From: Pseudomonas sp. R76
Lineage (GTDB): Bacteria; Pseudomonadota; Gammaproteobacteria; Pseudomonadales; Pseudomonadaceae
Length of the DNA stretch: 64,000 nt
Reading direction: 5' to 3'
Assembly (NCBI RefSeq): GCF_009834565.1
Contig: NZ_CP019428.1
Span: 3,038,001-3,102,000 of the forward strand
The notes below the pieces were generated by a model. It was not told where the DNA came from. It worked only from the letters and a program-made list of their open reading frames with translations, and made no database searches. Of the stretch, positions 8,044 to 17,040 are shown one piece after another; within the stretch, counting starts at the first letter, position 1; each line of letters begins with the position of its first letter. The translations under genes were made by a program, and so were the position numbers.

Positions 8044-8751
8044 ATGGAAAACCTGGGTTTGGGCAAGGTCTTGCTCGTTGAGGACGACGAGAAGCTGGCA
8101 GGGCTGATCGCGCACTTTCTGGCGCAGCACGGTTTCGAGGTGCGCGTGGTGCATCGGGGTGATGAAGCCCTGGCGGCGTTTCTCGACTTCAAGCCGAAGA
8201 TCGTCGTGCTCGACCTGATGTTGCCGGGCCAGAGCGGCCTGCACGTGTGTCGCGAGATTCGTAATGTGTCTGACACGCCCATTGTGATTCTGACGGCCAA
8301 GGAGGACGACCTGGACCACATCCTGGGCTTGGAGTCCGGTGCCGATGACTACGTGATCAAACCGATCAAACCGCCGGTATTGCTCGCACGGCTGCGTGCG
8401 CTGCAACGTCGCCAGGTGCCTGAGCCCACCGTACGCGGCTCGCTGGAGTTCGGCCGGCTGTCGATTGATCGCAGCTGCCGGGTGGTCAGCCTGGGCGGTG
8501 AGAAGATCGACCTCACCACCATGGAGTTCGAGTTGCTGTGGTTGCTGGCCAGCAGTTCGGGGAAAATCCTCTCCCGCGACGACATTCTCAATCGCATGCG
8601 CGGTATCGCCTTCGACGGCCTTAACCGCAGCGTCGACGTGTACATCAGCAAACTGCGCGGCAAACTCAATGACAACCCGCGTGAGCCGGTGTGCATCAAG
8701 ACCATCTGGGGCAAGGGCTACCTGTTCAACCCGTTCGCGTGGGAGGTTTAG
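8044..8751 (+). CDS. parR: OmpR-family response regulator (ParR/RstA type)
   Basis: A 235-residue regulator. Its receiver domain (about 8-120) has the acidic pair ED at 13-14, phospho-acceptor Asp57 in VVLDLMLPG, and the conserved Lys106 in IKPIKP. A winged-helix DNA-binding domain follows (about 135-232; TTMEFELLWLLAS, LNRSVDVYISKLR, IKTIWGKGYLF). It resembles E. coli RstA. The location near acnB and miaE and beside MipA-like and beta-lactamase-like genes matches P. aeruginosa ParRS, which senses cationic peptides and polymyxin. The name rests on similarity plus context, so RstA-like is the safer description. Confidence 0.72.
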   Translation: MENLGLGKVLLVEDDEKLAGLIAHFLAQHGFEVRVVHRGDEALAAFLDFKPKIVVLDLMLPGQSGLHVCREIRNVSDTPIVILTAKEDDLDHILGLESGADDYVIKPIKPPVLLARLRALQRRQVPEPTVRGSLEFGRLSIDRSCRVVSLGGEKIDLTTMEFELLWLLASSSGKILSRDDILNRMRGIAFDGLNRSVDVYISKLRGKLNDNPREPVCIKTIWGKGYLFNPFAWEV

Positions 8752-10029
8752 ATGCTGCGCCTGTTTCTGCGCCTGTATGTGATCCTGGCGCTGGGTTTGG
8801 CGGGGGCGATCTGGCTGGTCAACTACACCTTCGACGAGTTATTGCCCGAGGCCAACGAAGTCTATAACCGTGAGGCGCTGCGTGGCCCGGCCTATGGTTT
8901 GGTGGAGCAACTGAAGCCCCTGCAAGGCGCGGCGCGGCAAGCGCGTCTGGATGAACTTCAACCCCATTACGGCTTGCGCCTGAAACTGGTGCCCAGCGAT
9001 GCCCTGGCGCTGAACGAGCGCGAACAAAAACTGCTGGCTGACGGCCAACTGGTCGTGCGTGGGGACTTTATGGAGTTCCTGACCACGATTGATAGTGGCC
9101 CGCAATTGCTGCAAATCAAACTGCCGGAAGAGCCCAAATGGCTGTACCTGTGGGCCTACGGCTTCCTCGGTGTGAGCCTGGCCATCGTGCTGTATTTCTG
9201 GGTGCGCCCGCACTGGCGTGACCTGGAGCATATCCGCCTGGCCGCGCAGCGCTTTGGCGATAACGACCTGGCCTCGCGCATTCTGCTGCCGCGCCGCTCC
9301 ACCGTGCGCGAACTGGCCGGGCACTTCAACCAGATGGCCGAGCGCATCGAAAGCCTGATCGCCAACCAGCGTGAACTGACCAACGCGGTGTCCCACGAAT
9401 TGCGTACGCCGATTGCGCGCTTGTCGTTCGAACTGGACCAACTCAAGCAACAGTCCGACCCACGCCAAAGCCGCGAGCTGATCGCCGACATGTACGCCGA
9501 CCTGGGCGAGCTGGAAGAAATGGTCTCCGAACTGCTGACCTACGCCAGCCTGGAGCGTGGCGCCACCCAGGTCACCCGGGAAAACATCGAGGCCCACAGT
9601 TGGCTCGACAGCGTGATCGGCAGCGTGGCCCTGGAAGCCGAGGCGGCCGGGGTGCAGCTGTCGTTGCGCACCTGTGAGGTCGACTTTATCCAGATCGAGC
9701 CACGCTTTATGGCGCGCGCGGTGATCAACCTGCTGCGCAATGCGATTCGCTACGCCGAGCGCCGTGTGGAAGTGTCCTTGGTCAAATTCGGCAGTGGCTA
9801 CGAAGTGCGCGTTAATGACGACGGGCCTGGCGTACCGCTGGAAGGCCGGGCGAAGATCTTCGAACCCTTTTTGCGCCTGGACACCAGCCGCGACCGCCGC
9901 ACCGGCGGGTTTGGTTTGGGGTTGGCGCTGGTCAAGCGGGTGAGCCAATGGCATGGCGGACAAGTGGAAGTGCTGGATTCGGAGTGGGGCGGCGCGTCGT
10001 TTCGGATGACCTGGGCGTATGCCGAGTAA
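8752..10029 (+). CDS. parS: Sensor histidine kinase (ParS/RstB type)
   Basis: Starts immediately after the regulator's stop codon, so the two are translationally coupled. The 425-residue protein has TM1 at about 5-23, a periplasmic sensor of about 100 residues, TM2 at about 130-151, HAMP, a dimerisation domain with phospho-acceptor His215 (NAVSHELRTP), and a HATPase domain with N box (INLLRNAIRYAE), G1 (NDDGPGVP) and G2 (GGFGLGLALV). All catalytic motifs are intact. In P. aeruginosa the homologous kinase responds to polymyxins and indolicidin; that ligand assignment is inference here. Confidence 0.75.
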   Translation: MLRLFLRLYVILALGLAGAIWLVNYTFDELLPEANEVYNREALRGPAYGLVEQLKPLQGAARQARLDELQPHYGLRLKLVPSDALALNEREQKLLADGQLVVRGDFMEFLTTIDSGPQLLQIKLPEEPKWLYLWAYGFLGVSLAIVLYFWVRPHWRDLEHIRLAAQRFGDNDLASRILLPRRSTVRELAGHFNQMAERIESLIANQRELTNAVSHELRTPIARLSFELDQLKQQSDPRQSRELIADMYADLGELEEMVSELLTYASLERGATQVTRENIEAHSWLDSVIGSVALEAEAAGVQLSLRTCEVDFIQIEPRFMARAVINLLRNAIRYAERRVEVSLVKFGSGYEVRVNDDGPGVPLEGRAKIFEPFLRLDTSRDRRTGGFGLGLALVKRVSQWHGGQVEVLDSEWGGASFRMTWAYAE

Positions 10030-10071
10030 GCCCTGACGTTAAGCAAGGGTCAGGGTGATAACCGATTCAGG

Positions 10072-10361
10072 GTGGGAGCTGGCTTGCCTGCGATGGCATC
10101 AACTGGTTATGCCTGATGGACCGAGTTGCCTGCATCGCAGGCAAGCCCGCTCCCACAGAAAAGCAAAGCACAGAAGTCTGACGGCCGAACTCGGTCAAAT
10201 TGTGGGAGCGGGCTTGCTCGCGAATGCGGTGGGTCAGTTACAGATAAGCTGACTGACCCACCGCATTCGCGAGCAAGCCCGCTCCCACATTTGGATCTCG
10301 GTACATCAGACAAAGAGTTGCGTAGATACCTATGGATATTGCAGGCAAGCCAGCTCCCACA
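10072..10361. repeat. Cluster of REP elements: two doublets and one single arm
   Basis: The 353-bp gap after the sensor kinase contains a REP doublet of the GCCTGCGAT type (10072-10157), a second of the GCTCGCGAA type with nearly perfect symmetry (10201-10289), and an isolated half element (10341-10361). The gap holds no ORF I can support. It lies between the convergent kinase and MipA-like genes. Confidence 0.88.
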
Positions 10362-10382
10362 TTGCCCGGATGGGGCATCAAG

Positions 10383-11174
10383 CTAGAAGCTGTATTCCAA
10401 CACCCCCATCACTGACGTCTGCAACCGCCGCTCCACAATCGGGCTCTTGCCTGCTTCATCCGCCAGGTACTGCACGTCCAATAACGTCGAAAACTGCGTG
10501 CGCTCGCTGATCGGCATGCTCCACACCAAATTCATGCCATTACTGATGTTGCCTGCACCGGCCTTGTAGGCCTTGAAGCGGCTTTGCGCGGCCTGGCCGG
10601 TGGTGACGCCGTACCAGGTCTGCAAGTAGTTGCGGTCGCCGAAGTGGCTGCTGAGGCTGGCATCCACCGAGCCAAAGCGGCCTTCATACAGGTTGGTGCC
10701 CAGGCTCAGTTCCAGGTGGGTGTAGGCCTTGCCGGTGTCCTTGTGGTCATCTTCCTTGAGGGCATGTTCCAGCGTCCCACCTACGATCACGCCGCCCAGG
10801 TTGTAGGCGGCGCTGACCCCCAATTGCGGGCGCGCCTTGATTTCGCCCATGCCTTTGAGACGTTTGGAGCCAGCATGCAGGCTTTCGTTTTTATCCTTGC
10901 GTGAACGGCTGGCGCCGACATAAGCGCTGAAGCTCAAGGCGTTGCCTTCGTAGCCCCAGCCCAGGCCCTTGTCGGTGTCGAGGAAGATCCCCCAGGGGCT
11001 GATAATTTTGCCGCCCAGCAGCGGCGCAGTCATACGTTCGTCGCTGCCGCTGTAGCGGGGCGCGTTGGCCACGCCGGCCTTGAGGCTGTATTGCCAGTCT
11101 TCGGCAGTCGCGGTGTCGGCAGCCGCGAGCAGGCACAGCGAGGTGAACGACAGGCAGAGGTTTTTTGAGCGCAT
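10383..11174 (-). CDS. MipA/OmpV family outer membrane protein
   Basis: A 263-residue predicted beta-barrel with an N-terminal signal peptide (MRSKNLCLSFTSLCLLAAADTATA). Alternating strands end in the aromatic C-terminus LEYSF, typical for BAM-dependent insertion. I chose the ATG at 11174; the longer frame upstream overlaps the preceding gene and has no family similarity. It follows the beta-lactamase-like lipoprotein by 17 bp, so the two form one operon. In P. aeruginosa, as I recall, MipA-type proteins beside parRS take part in polymyxin sensing; the same role here is inference from gene order. Confidence 0.82.
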   Translation of the reverse strand: MRSKNLCLSFTSLCLLAAADTATAEDWQYSLKAGVANAPRYSGSDERMTAPLLGGKIISPWGIFLDTDKGLGWGYEGNALSFSAYVGASRSRKDKNESLHAGSKRLKGMGEIKARPQLGVSAAYNLGGVIVGGTLEHALKEDDHKDTGKAYTHLELSLGTNLYEGRFGSVDASLSSHFGDRNYLQTWYGVTTGQAAQSRFKAYKAGAGNISNGMNLVWSMPISERTQFSTLLDVQYLADEAGKSPIVERRLQTSVMGVLEYSF

Positions 11175-11191
11175 CAGGGTGTTCGTCCGTG

Positions 11192-13024
11192 TTAGAAATT
11201 CAGGCGGTGGTGGGGGGAGCGGGTGCGTTTGAAGGAGTAGCCCGACGCGCTGAGGCCATTGACCTGGCGGCTCACGGTGTCGCCCAGGCCATAGCCGTTG
11301 CCGGCCAGCACGGCGTGGGCGTTGTCGACGGGGAGCAGGATGTAGTCGGTCAGCGGCTCGTCGTGCAATTGGCCACGAATCACCAGGAAGCCTTCTTCCA
11401 GGCGCACGCTGATGCCACTTAACGGCGCGTCGGGCTCGTGGGTGTTGAGCACTTGGTAAGTGCCGATGGTGTCGGCCCACGCCAGCGGCAGTGGTGGCGG
11501 GTCGATGCGTTCGCCGATCGCAATGCGCTGGCCGTGGCTGCGGGCGGTGAGCAACTGGCGGCCCTGCACCGTGACCACGTCGAGTTGCACGCGCCCCAGG
11601 TCACCGAGGTCCTTGAGCCAGAAGCCGAGGATCTTCTTCTGCGCCCGCAGCCAGCCGGATTCATCGCGTAGCAGCTCGAAGTCGAACCCGGCCAACTTGC
11701 CGGCCAATCGACCGTTGTCGTCCTTGATGCGGAACACGCCCCAGGCCGTCGCGTAAAACCCGGCCAGGCGTTTGCGGTCGACGGCGGCCGGCACATGGCG
11801 CACCTTGAGCCCATGGTCGGGCGCCTGGCAGTCGTCGGCGCAGACCGCTTCGCCGGTTTGCGCCTGCAACATAAGGCGCAGGGCGTCGGTGGCGAGCCTG
11901 GCGACCAGCTCTTCGGCACTGCTGTCATTGGCCATGATGATCACGGCCAGCTGCGCGTCCGGCAACACGGTCAACTGCGCGGCAAAATCATCGCCACCGC
12001 CGCTGTGCTGGTAGGTGCGCACGCCGGGGGCGACGGGCTCATCGCCGCACGGCGCGAGGAACCAGCCCAGGCCCATCTGGCAATCGAAGTCCAGCGCGTT
12101 GCCGGTGTTCTGCTGGGTGAACATCGCGTCAATCGACGCACTGCCGAGCACGCGGTTGCCTTTGTACAGGCCTTGGGCGAACAGCATCTGCACGTAGTGG
12201 CTGAGGTCTTTCGGGCTGGCCCACAAACCGCCGGCGGCAAGGTCACGCACTTGGGCGTCGGTGCTCGCCACGCCATCCTCATAGCCCAGGGCGCGAAAGC
12301 TCAGCTGCGTGCCGGTGCCGACAAAGCTCGACTGGCTCATGTCCAGCGGCTTGAGCAGGCTGCTCTGCAACTGCGCTTCAAAGCTTTTGTGGCTGACCCG
12401 CTCAATCGCCGCGCCCACCAGCGAATAGCCGAGGTTGGAATACGCCACTTGCGAGCCGGGTGGGCTGCTCAGCCACACACCCGACACGCGCATTGGCATT
12501 TGGCCCATGGCGAAGCTGCTGCGCAGGTCGCGCAGGTGTTCACTGGGCAGGCCGGACTGATGGCTGAGCAAACGGCGCAGGGTGATATCGCGGTCGGCGG
12601 CGCCCTGGTCGGTGTGAAAGCGCGAGCGCACGTAGAACTCGCGCAGGGCTTGCTGGATCGGCGCGTCCAGGCCCAGGCGTTGCTGCTCGACCAGTTGCAA
12701 CGCGGCCGTGGCGGTGAGCAGTTTGGAGATGCCACCGGCGCGAAACGCGGTGTTCGGCGTGACCGGCACGCCCTGGGCCTTGTCGGCCATGCCGAACCCG
12801 CGCGCCCAGATCAGCTCCTGGCCATTGACCAGTGCAATCGACAGGCCGGGCACATTCTCCTGGGCCATTTCCCGTGGAATACGCGCTTGCAGGTAACGAA
12901 TGATCGCGCCGTAATCGCCCTTGGGAATTGGCGGCGGGGCAGGCGGTTGCCCATGGCAACCGAGCGTGCCCAGCAGGCAACCCAACAGCGGAATACCGCG
13001 CAATGTGCGAAACATGAAGAGCAC
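11192..13024 (-). CDS. Beta-lactamase-fold (serine hydrolase family) lipoprotein lacking the catalytic serine
   Basis: A 610-residue protein with a lipoprotein-type signal (Cys16 or Cys23 as lipidated residue), a beta-lactamase/DD-peptidase domain (about 40-385) and a C-terminal beta-rich region. The Tyr-Ser-Asn motif (195-197) and the His-Ser-Gly motif (340-342) are intact. The nucleophile motif reads F-R-A-G-G-I-S-K, where active relatives have G-S-x-S-K. Residue 98 is glycine (codon GGC, 12731-12733) instead of serine, so hydrolysis by the normal mechanism should be impossible. It heads an operon with the MipA-like gene and is probably a ligand-binding or sensing protein. The position corresponds to PA1797-type genes near P. 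aeruginosa parRS. Confidence 0.82.
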   Translation of the reverse strand: MLFMFRTLRGIPLLGCLLGTLGCHGQPPAPPPIPKGDYGAIIRYLQARIPREMAQENVPGLSIALVNGQELIWARGFGMADKAQGVPVTPNTAFRAGGISKLLTATAALQLVEQQRLGLDAPIQQALREFYVRSRFHTDQGAADRDITLRRLLSHQSGLPSEHLRDLRSSFAMGQMPMRVSGVWLSSPPGSQVAYSNLGYSLVGAAIERVSHKSFEAQLQSSLLKPLDMSQSSFVGTGTQLSFRALGYEDGVASTDAQVRDLAAGGLWASPKDLSHYVQMLFAQGLYKGNRVLGSASIDAMFTQQNTGNALDFDCQMGLGWFLAPCGDEPVAPGVRTYQHSGGGDDFAAQLTVLPDAQLAVIIMANDSSAEELVARLATDALRLMLQAQTGEAVCADDCQAPDHGLKVRHVPAAVDRKRLAGFYATAWGVFRIKDDNGRLAGKLAGFDFELLRDESGWLRAQKKILGFWLKDLGDLGRVQLDVVTVQGRQLLTARSHGQRIAIGERIDPPPLPLAWADTIGTYQVLNTHEPDAPLSGISVRLEEGFLVIRGQLHDEPLTDYILLPVDNAHAVLAGNGYGLGDTVSRQVNGLSASGYSFKRTRSPHHRLNF

Positions 13025-13109
13025 CCGCAGGCTTATTTGGATGCTCGAATGCTAGGGCGCAGTTGGCCAACAATCTTTGTGAGCTTTGTCGGGAAACTGT
13101 CAAAGACTG

Positions 13110-13598
13110 TTAACGCGACAGGCCCAAGCGTGCATGCCACTGGGCGATGGATTCTTCGGGGTATTCGTCGAACTGCAGGTCACCCTTGTGCACGCTGACT
13201 TCCACCCACGGCGCCTTGGAGCCGAGCATCAGGTGCGTGTGCTCCGGCGGCACCGGCAACGGCGTGTCGATGGCCGAGGCAAACGGGTGAATCAGCTCCG
13301 GCCACTCCGGGCTGAACAGCCACAAGGCGCTGCCGCACTGCGAGCAAAAATGCCGTTCGGCAGTGCTCGCGTACGCGCGGCTGGCGCCCTCGGGCTTGAG
13401 CCTGGCGTGGTAGATCGAGATGTGCTTGCGTCCCTGCACCTTCAGGCTTTGGGTATCGCCGGCAAGGTTGATCGCATAGCCACCGCCGCCTTGGGTCTTG
13501 CGGCAGATCGAGCAGTAGCAACGCTGGTAAGGGTACGGATGCTGGCTGTTCAGGCTGAATGTTACGGCGCCGCAATGGCAGGATCCTTCGAGTTGCAT
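13110..13598 (-). CDS. GFA-family zinc protein (glutathione-dependent formaldehyde-activating-like)
   Basis: A 162-residue protein with the zinc-binding cysteine layout of the GFA/CENP-V fold: CHCG near residue 7, CYCSIC near 28-33 and CSQCG near 87-90. The domain is named for formaldehyde-glutathione adduct formation, but most members have no proven reaction. I chose the ATG at 13598, directly before the conserved LEGSCHCG; an upstream start at 13628 adds ten residues without similarity. It is divergent from the MoxR operon, with about 90 bp between them. Confidence 0.8.
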   Translation of the reverse strand: MQLEGSCHCGAVTFSLNSQHPYPYQRCYCSICRKTQGGGGYAINLAGDTQSLKVQGRKHISIYHARLKPEGASRAYASTAERHFCSQCGSALWLFSPEWPELIHPFASAIDTPLPVPPEHTHLMLGSKAPWVEVSVHKGDLQFDEYPEESIAQWHARLGLSR

Positions 13599-13689
13599 GG
13601 GCTGACTCCTCAAGGCAGGTTGTAACAACGCTTTGCTAATACCTTAGCCTCAGGCAAGATTCCCCGCTTTGGTTTCAGGGAAGACACCC

Positions 13690-14805
13690 ATGATTGCTCA
13701 GTTGCAAAGCGCTGCCACGCAAATCCGCCACGCTGTGCGCACGGCGACCGAAGGCTTGGTCGGGCGCGAGCAATTGGCCGAGCTGATTGTGCTGGCGGCG
13801 GTCGCCCAGGAGCACATTCTGGTCATCGGCCCGCCCGGCACGGCCAAGAGCGCCGTGGTACGGCGTGTGGCGCAATCCATGGGCGGGCGTTACTTCGAAT
13901 ACTTGCTGGGGCGCTTCACTGAGCCGTCGGAGCTTTTCGGTGCCGTGGACCTGAAGAAACTGCGTGAAGGCACGGTGGAAACCGACGTCAGCGGCATGCT
14001 GCCGGAAGCCGATATCGTGTTTCTCGATGAAGTCTTCCTGGGCTCCACCGCCATCCTCAATACCTTGTTGGGCGTGCTCAACGAACGCCGCTTTCGCCGT
14101 GGCCATACCCAAATCCAATGCCCGCTGCGGGTGTGCGTCGGCGCCGCCAACGGCTTGCCGGACGATGAAGCACTGGCGGCATTTGGCGACCGCTTCCTGT
14201 TGCACCTGTTTGTCGAGTCGGTGCCGGACAATCAACTGGAAGCCATGCTGGCGGGCGGTTGGCAGTCGGAACAGCGGCCCGTGCAACAGTTGCTCGGGTT
14301 GGCGCAATTGGACACGCTGAGCCAGGCCCTGAAAAACGTCGACCTGGGCGCCGTGCGTCCGGCCCTGGCCCAGGCGATTCGGCGCCTGCGCGAAGCCGGC
14401 ATCCCGTTGTCGGACCGCCGTATCGTCAAGTCCCAACGGCTGATCGCGGCTGCCGCGCTGCTGGGCGGGCGGCTGCAAGCCAGCGATGCTGACCTGTGGC
14501 CGCTGCTGTATGTGCTGCCGACCAAAGAGGCTCAGCAGCATGGCCGCGAGGTACTGCGCGACCTGTTTGCCGCGTCCAGCAACAGCCATTTGTTCAGCGC
14601 GGTCGAAGAGGCCACCTTGCAGCCGATGTCGCGCTTGAATCGCTTGCTCGAAACGGCGCAAGACTACCTGGCCCGCAGCGAGCCGCCCGACAGCCCGGCG
14701 CTCGAAGGGCTGCTGCGCGAGATCGACGCCAACTTCAATAGCGAGACCATGCCGGAACCCTTGCAGCAGGTACGCGGGCAACTGTCCCGAATGCTGACGC
14801 CATGA
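13690..14805 (+). CDS. MoxR-type AAA+ ATPase of a MoxR-vWA-beta-propeller system
   Basis: A 371-residue AAA+ ATPase of the MoxR/RavA clade. Walker A is GPPGTAKS (near 47-54), Walker B is IVFLDEVF (near 108-115), and the sensor-1 region is VGAANGLP. The C-terminal lid carries SDRRIVKSQ. MoxR proteins act as chaperone-like remodellers on vWA partners, and both partners are encoded here. The ATG at 13690 has AGGGAAG upstream; a TTG seven codons earlier is less likely. It is the first gene of four that overlap (next start at 14802), so all are probably expressed from the 90-bp promoter gap before it. Confidence 0.9.
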   Translation: MIAQLQSAATQIRHAVRTATEGLVGREQLAELIVLAAVAQEHILVIGPPGTAKSAVVRRVAQSMGGRYFEYLLGRFTEPSELFGAVDLKKLREGTVETDVSGMLPEADIVFLDEVFLGSTAILNTLLGVLNERRFRRGHTQIQCPLRVCVGAANGLPDDEALAAFGDRFLLHLFVESVPDNQLEAMLAGGWQSEQRPVQQLLGLAQLDTLSQALKNVDLGAVRPALAQAIRRLREAGIPLSDRRIVKSQRLIAAAALLGGRLQASDADLWPLLYVLPTKEAQQHGREVLRDLFAASSNSHLFSAVEEATLQPMSRLNRLLETAQDYLARSEPPDSPALEGLLREIDANFNSETMPEPLQQVRGQLSRMLTP

Positions 14806-15248
14806 GTGCCGACCACTACGCCTGGACCTGGCGCCCAAGGCAGGTGCCGGCCGACCCTCAAGCCGCCGTTGCCTGGGGCGACGCCGCGCGCCGCTTGCAT
14901 GCGCGCTTGCTGCTGCTCGCCGATGAACAGGCGGCGCGCTTGCACGCCACCGCCAATGGCGATGTATTGGTGGTCACCGGAGCATCGGTGGATTTGCCGT
15001 GGGTCGACGGCGTGGCCTACGCCGCAGTGCACCCCGACGCGCCGGGGCTGTGGCTGCCCACCAGTTGGGAGCCGACAGCGCCGGTGGACGTGCTCGGCCA
15101 AACGCTGTCGGCACGTTTCAAGCGCTCGCCCTTGCTGTTATGGCGCGAACCGCAAGCCGTCGTGCCGTTGGATCGCCTGTTGCCGGTGACGGTTGAACAC
15201 CTTCAGCGCATCGCGACGCAGTGGGGAGCCCGCCATGCAACTGCCTGA
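14802..15248 (+). CDS. Small ternary-system protein (bpX5-like)
   Basis: A 148-residue protein with no enzymatic motif. It is rich in Trp, Pro and beta-strand segments (TGASVDLPWVDGVAYAA, GLWLPTSWEP). Its position between a MoxR ATPase and a vWA protein matches the small accessory domain known as bpX5 in MoxR-vWA-beta-propeller ternary systems; I assign that by context and general form, not by search. The start overlaps the MoxR stop by four bases (ATGA), and the stop lies inside the next gene, so translation is coupled on both sides. Confidence 0.65.
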   Translation: MSADHYAWTWRPRQVPADPQAAVAWGDAARRLHARLLLLADEQAARLHATANGDVLVVTGASVDLPWVDGVAYAAVHPDAPGLWLPTSWEPTAPVDVLGQTLSARFKRSPLLLWREPQAVVPLDRLLPVTVEHLQRIATQWGARHATA

Positions 15249-17040
15249 AGCCCTGCAACCCTGGCGCCAATGGCTGGAGTGGTTTGCGCCGCAGCATCTG
15301 CCGCTCTTCGCCGATTTGCTGGGGCGCCTCAACCCGGTACTCGGGCCACTGCGCGGTCGGCAGCAAGGCGGGGTGCCGGAGCCGGATGGCGTGGGTGATC
15401 TGCAACGCCGTGGGCCTTACGAGCGCCTGCTTTCCAGCGAATGGCTGCTGGCCGATGAAGTGCCGGATGAGTTTATGCGCCGGGCTGTCGGCGGCGAGCA
15501 TATGTTCCTGGCGCCGCAATACCGCGCCCGTGAAGCCAACCGCCTGATTGTCGTGCTGTTCGACGCCGGCCCGTTGCAGTGGGGCGCCGCGCGGCTGGTG
15601 CATATCGCCTTGCTGATGCTGCTGGCCCGGCGTGCCGAGGAGGCGGGCGCACAGTTGCGTTGGGGCATCCTGCAAGGCGCGCCGGTGCTGCATGCATTCG
15701 ATAGCGCGGGGCAGCTCAAACGGCTGCTCAAGGCGCGCACCTACGAAAGTGTCGCCCCGGCGCACTGGCACGCCTGGCAGGAATGGCTGGCTGTGCAGGG
15801 CGAAACGTTGGGTGAGTGCTGGACCGTCGGACAGCGCTTGCCCAAGGACACCACCAAGACCTCTACGCACCGGGTGCAGGTGCAGCGCAGCCTGGATGGC
15901 CAAAGTCTGTCCTTTGAATTGCAGGCCGGATCGGTGCGGCGCGTGCTGCTGCCTATGCCGGATGAAGGGCGCGCAGTGCAACTGCTCAAAGGCCAGTTCG
16001 ACGATGAAGGCCAGGCGCCGCCGCCGAAGCTCGCACGTGCGGTGCCACGCGTTGCCTTGACCTTGCCGCCGGTAATCTCCAGCGCCGGTAACTATGTGGC
16101 GCTGCGCATGCTCGATGAGCCGGGCATGGTGGTGATCAAGCTGCCGCACAAGAACCAGAAAAAGTCCCTGGAGGTTCGGCGCCGTCTGTGGGGCAAACAT
16201 CAGCGCGTCTTGAGCACCACCTTTCACCACCGCAGCCTCGGTGCCGTGTTGAGTGATAACGACAGCCTGACATTCTGGAACATCCCCGGTATGCCCACCG
16301 TCGACAAGCCCAACCGTGAACAGCTGCAACTGCCACCGGGCACCGCGACGTTCCTGCCGAGTGTGTGGCTGCACAGTCAGAATTCCGTGCGCGTGTACTT
16401 GCTCGACAGCCAGGGGCGGCTTGCCTACTGGAAGTCGCGTGAACTCTGCCGGGTGGCGGATGACGTGATGAGCCTGGTGCAGGTCGACCCCTTGACCATC
16501 GCTTATGCGCGCAGCGAAGGCGGGCAGATCGTCGCGTATTCCGGGTCTGCTGACGGTTTACGTACCAATGGTCATGCGGTCGGCTCGGCAGCGGGCGTCA
16601 GCCAGGTGTTGCTGGCCGCTAACTTTTACTGGCGCCAGTACTGCGGCGGTTGCGCGCTGCTGACCACTGAGGGCGGCCACCAGAGTTGGCGCCTGGTGAC
16701 CCATGAAAGTTTTCCGAAGAAACACGAGCAGATCGACTTGGCGCCCGGCTGGAAAGCCATCGGCCTGCACTACACGTACGCCCAACGGCCGGCTTACTCA
16801 CTGGTGCTGCTGGGGCCGAACCAGCACAGCGTCGGGCTGTACGCCGAGGGGCAACAGCGCACGCTGTTCACCACCTCGGCGCCGATTGCCCGCGCGAGCT
16901 TTTGCCCCATGAGCGGCTTGATCGCCGTACTGACCACTGACCGCGAATTACTGGTTTACTCGGTTGGCGAGCGCGCCATGCGCTTGCAAGTGATGTGCAA
17001 CCAGGCACCGCAGCTCACCCAGGACGCTGCCAATGCTTGA
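15235..17040 (+). CDS. vWA-type protein with C-terminal beta-propeller
   Basis: A 601-residue protein. Residues about 100-260 look like a von Willebrand A domain (LIVVLFDAGPLQWGAARL), but the metal site (D-x-S-x-S) is degenerate: Asp-Ala-Gly-Pro-Leu. Residues about 300-600 show repeated four-strand blades with hydrophobic-charged alternation (LGAVLSDNDSLTFWN, VRVYLLDSQGRLAYW, LIAVLTTDRELLVYS), as in a beta-propeller. I chose the ATG at 15235, with GGGGAGC upstream and a 14-bp overlap with the preceding gene. It would be the substrate or adaptor of the MoxR ATPase. No signal peptide or membrane segment is seen. Confidence 0.75.
   Translation: MQLPEALQPWRQWLEWFAPQHLPLFADLLGRLNPVLGPLRGRQQGGVPEPDGVGDLQRRGPYERLLSSEWLLADEVPDEFMRRAVGGEHMFLAPQYRAREANRLIVVLFDAGPLQWGAARLVHIALLMLLARRAEEAGAQLRWGILQGAPVLHAFDSAGQLKRLLKARTYESVAPAHWHAWQEWLAVQGETLGECWTVGQRLPKDTTKTSTHRVQVQRSLDGQSLSFELQAGSVRRVLLPMPDEGRAVQLLKGQFDDEGQAPPPKLARAVPRVALTLPPVISSAGNYVALRMLDEPGMVVIKLPHKNQKKSLEVRRRLWGKHQRVLSTTFHHRSLGAVLSDNDSLTFWNIPGMPTVDKPNREQLQLPPGTATFLPSVWLHSQNSVRVYLLDSQGRLAYWKSRELCRVADDVMSLVQVDPLTIAYARSEGGQIVAYSGSADGLRTNGHAVGSAAGVSQVLLAANFYWRQYCGGCALLTTEGGHQSWRLVTHESFPKKHEQIDLAPGWKAIGLHYTYAQRPAYSLVLLGPNQHSVGLYAEGQQRTLFTTSAPIARASFCPMSGLIAVLTTDRELLVYSVGERAMRLQVMCNQAPQLTQDAANA

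Noticed and set aside
10383..11480. Longer 365-residue version of the MipA-like protein
   Set aside because: The first 102 codons overlap the upstream gene out of frame and lack similarity. The signal peptide starts at the ATG at 11174.
11795..13198. 467-residue open frame on the plus strand
   Set aside because: Shadow of the beta-lactamase-like lipoprotein gene; no ribosome site and no motif.
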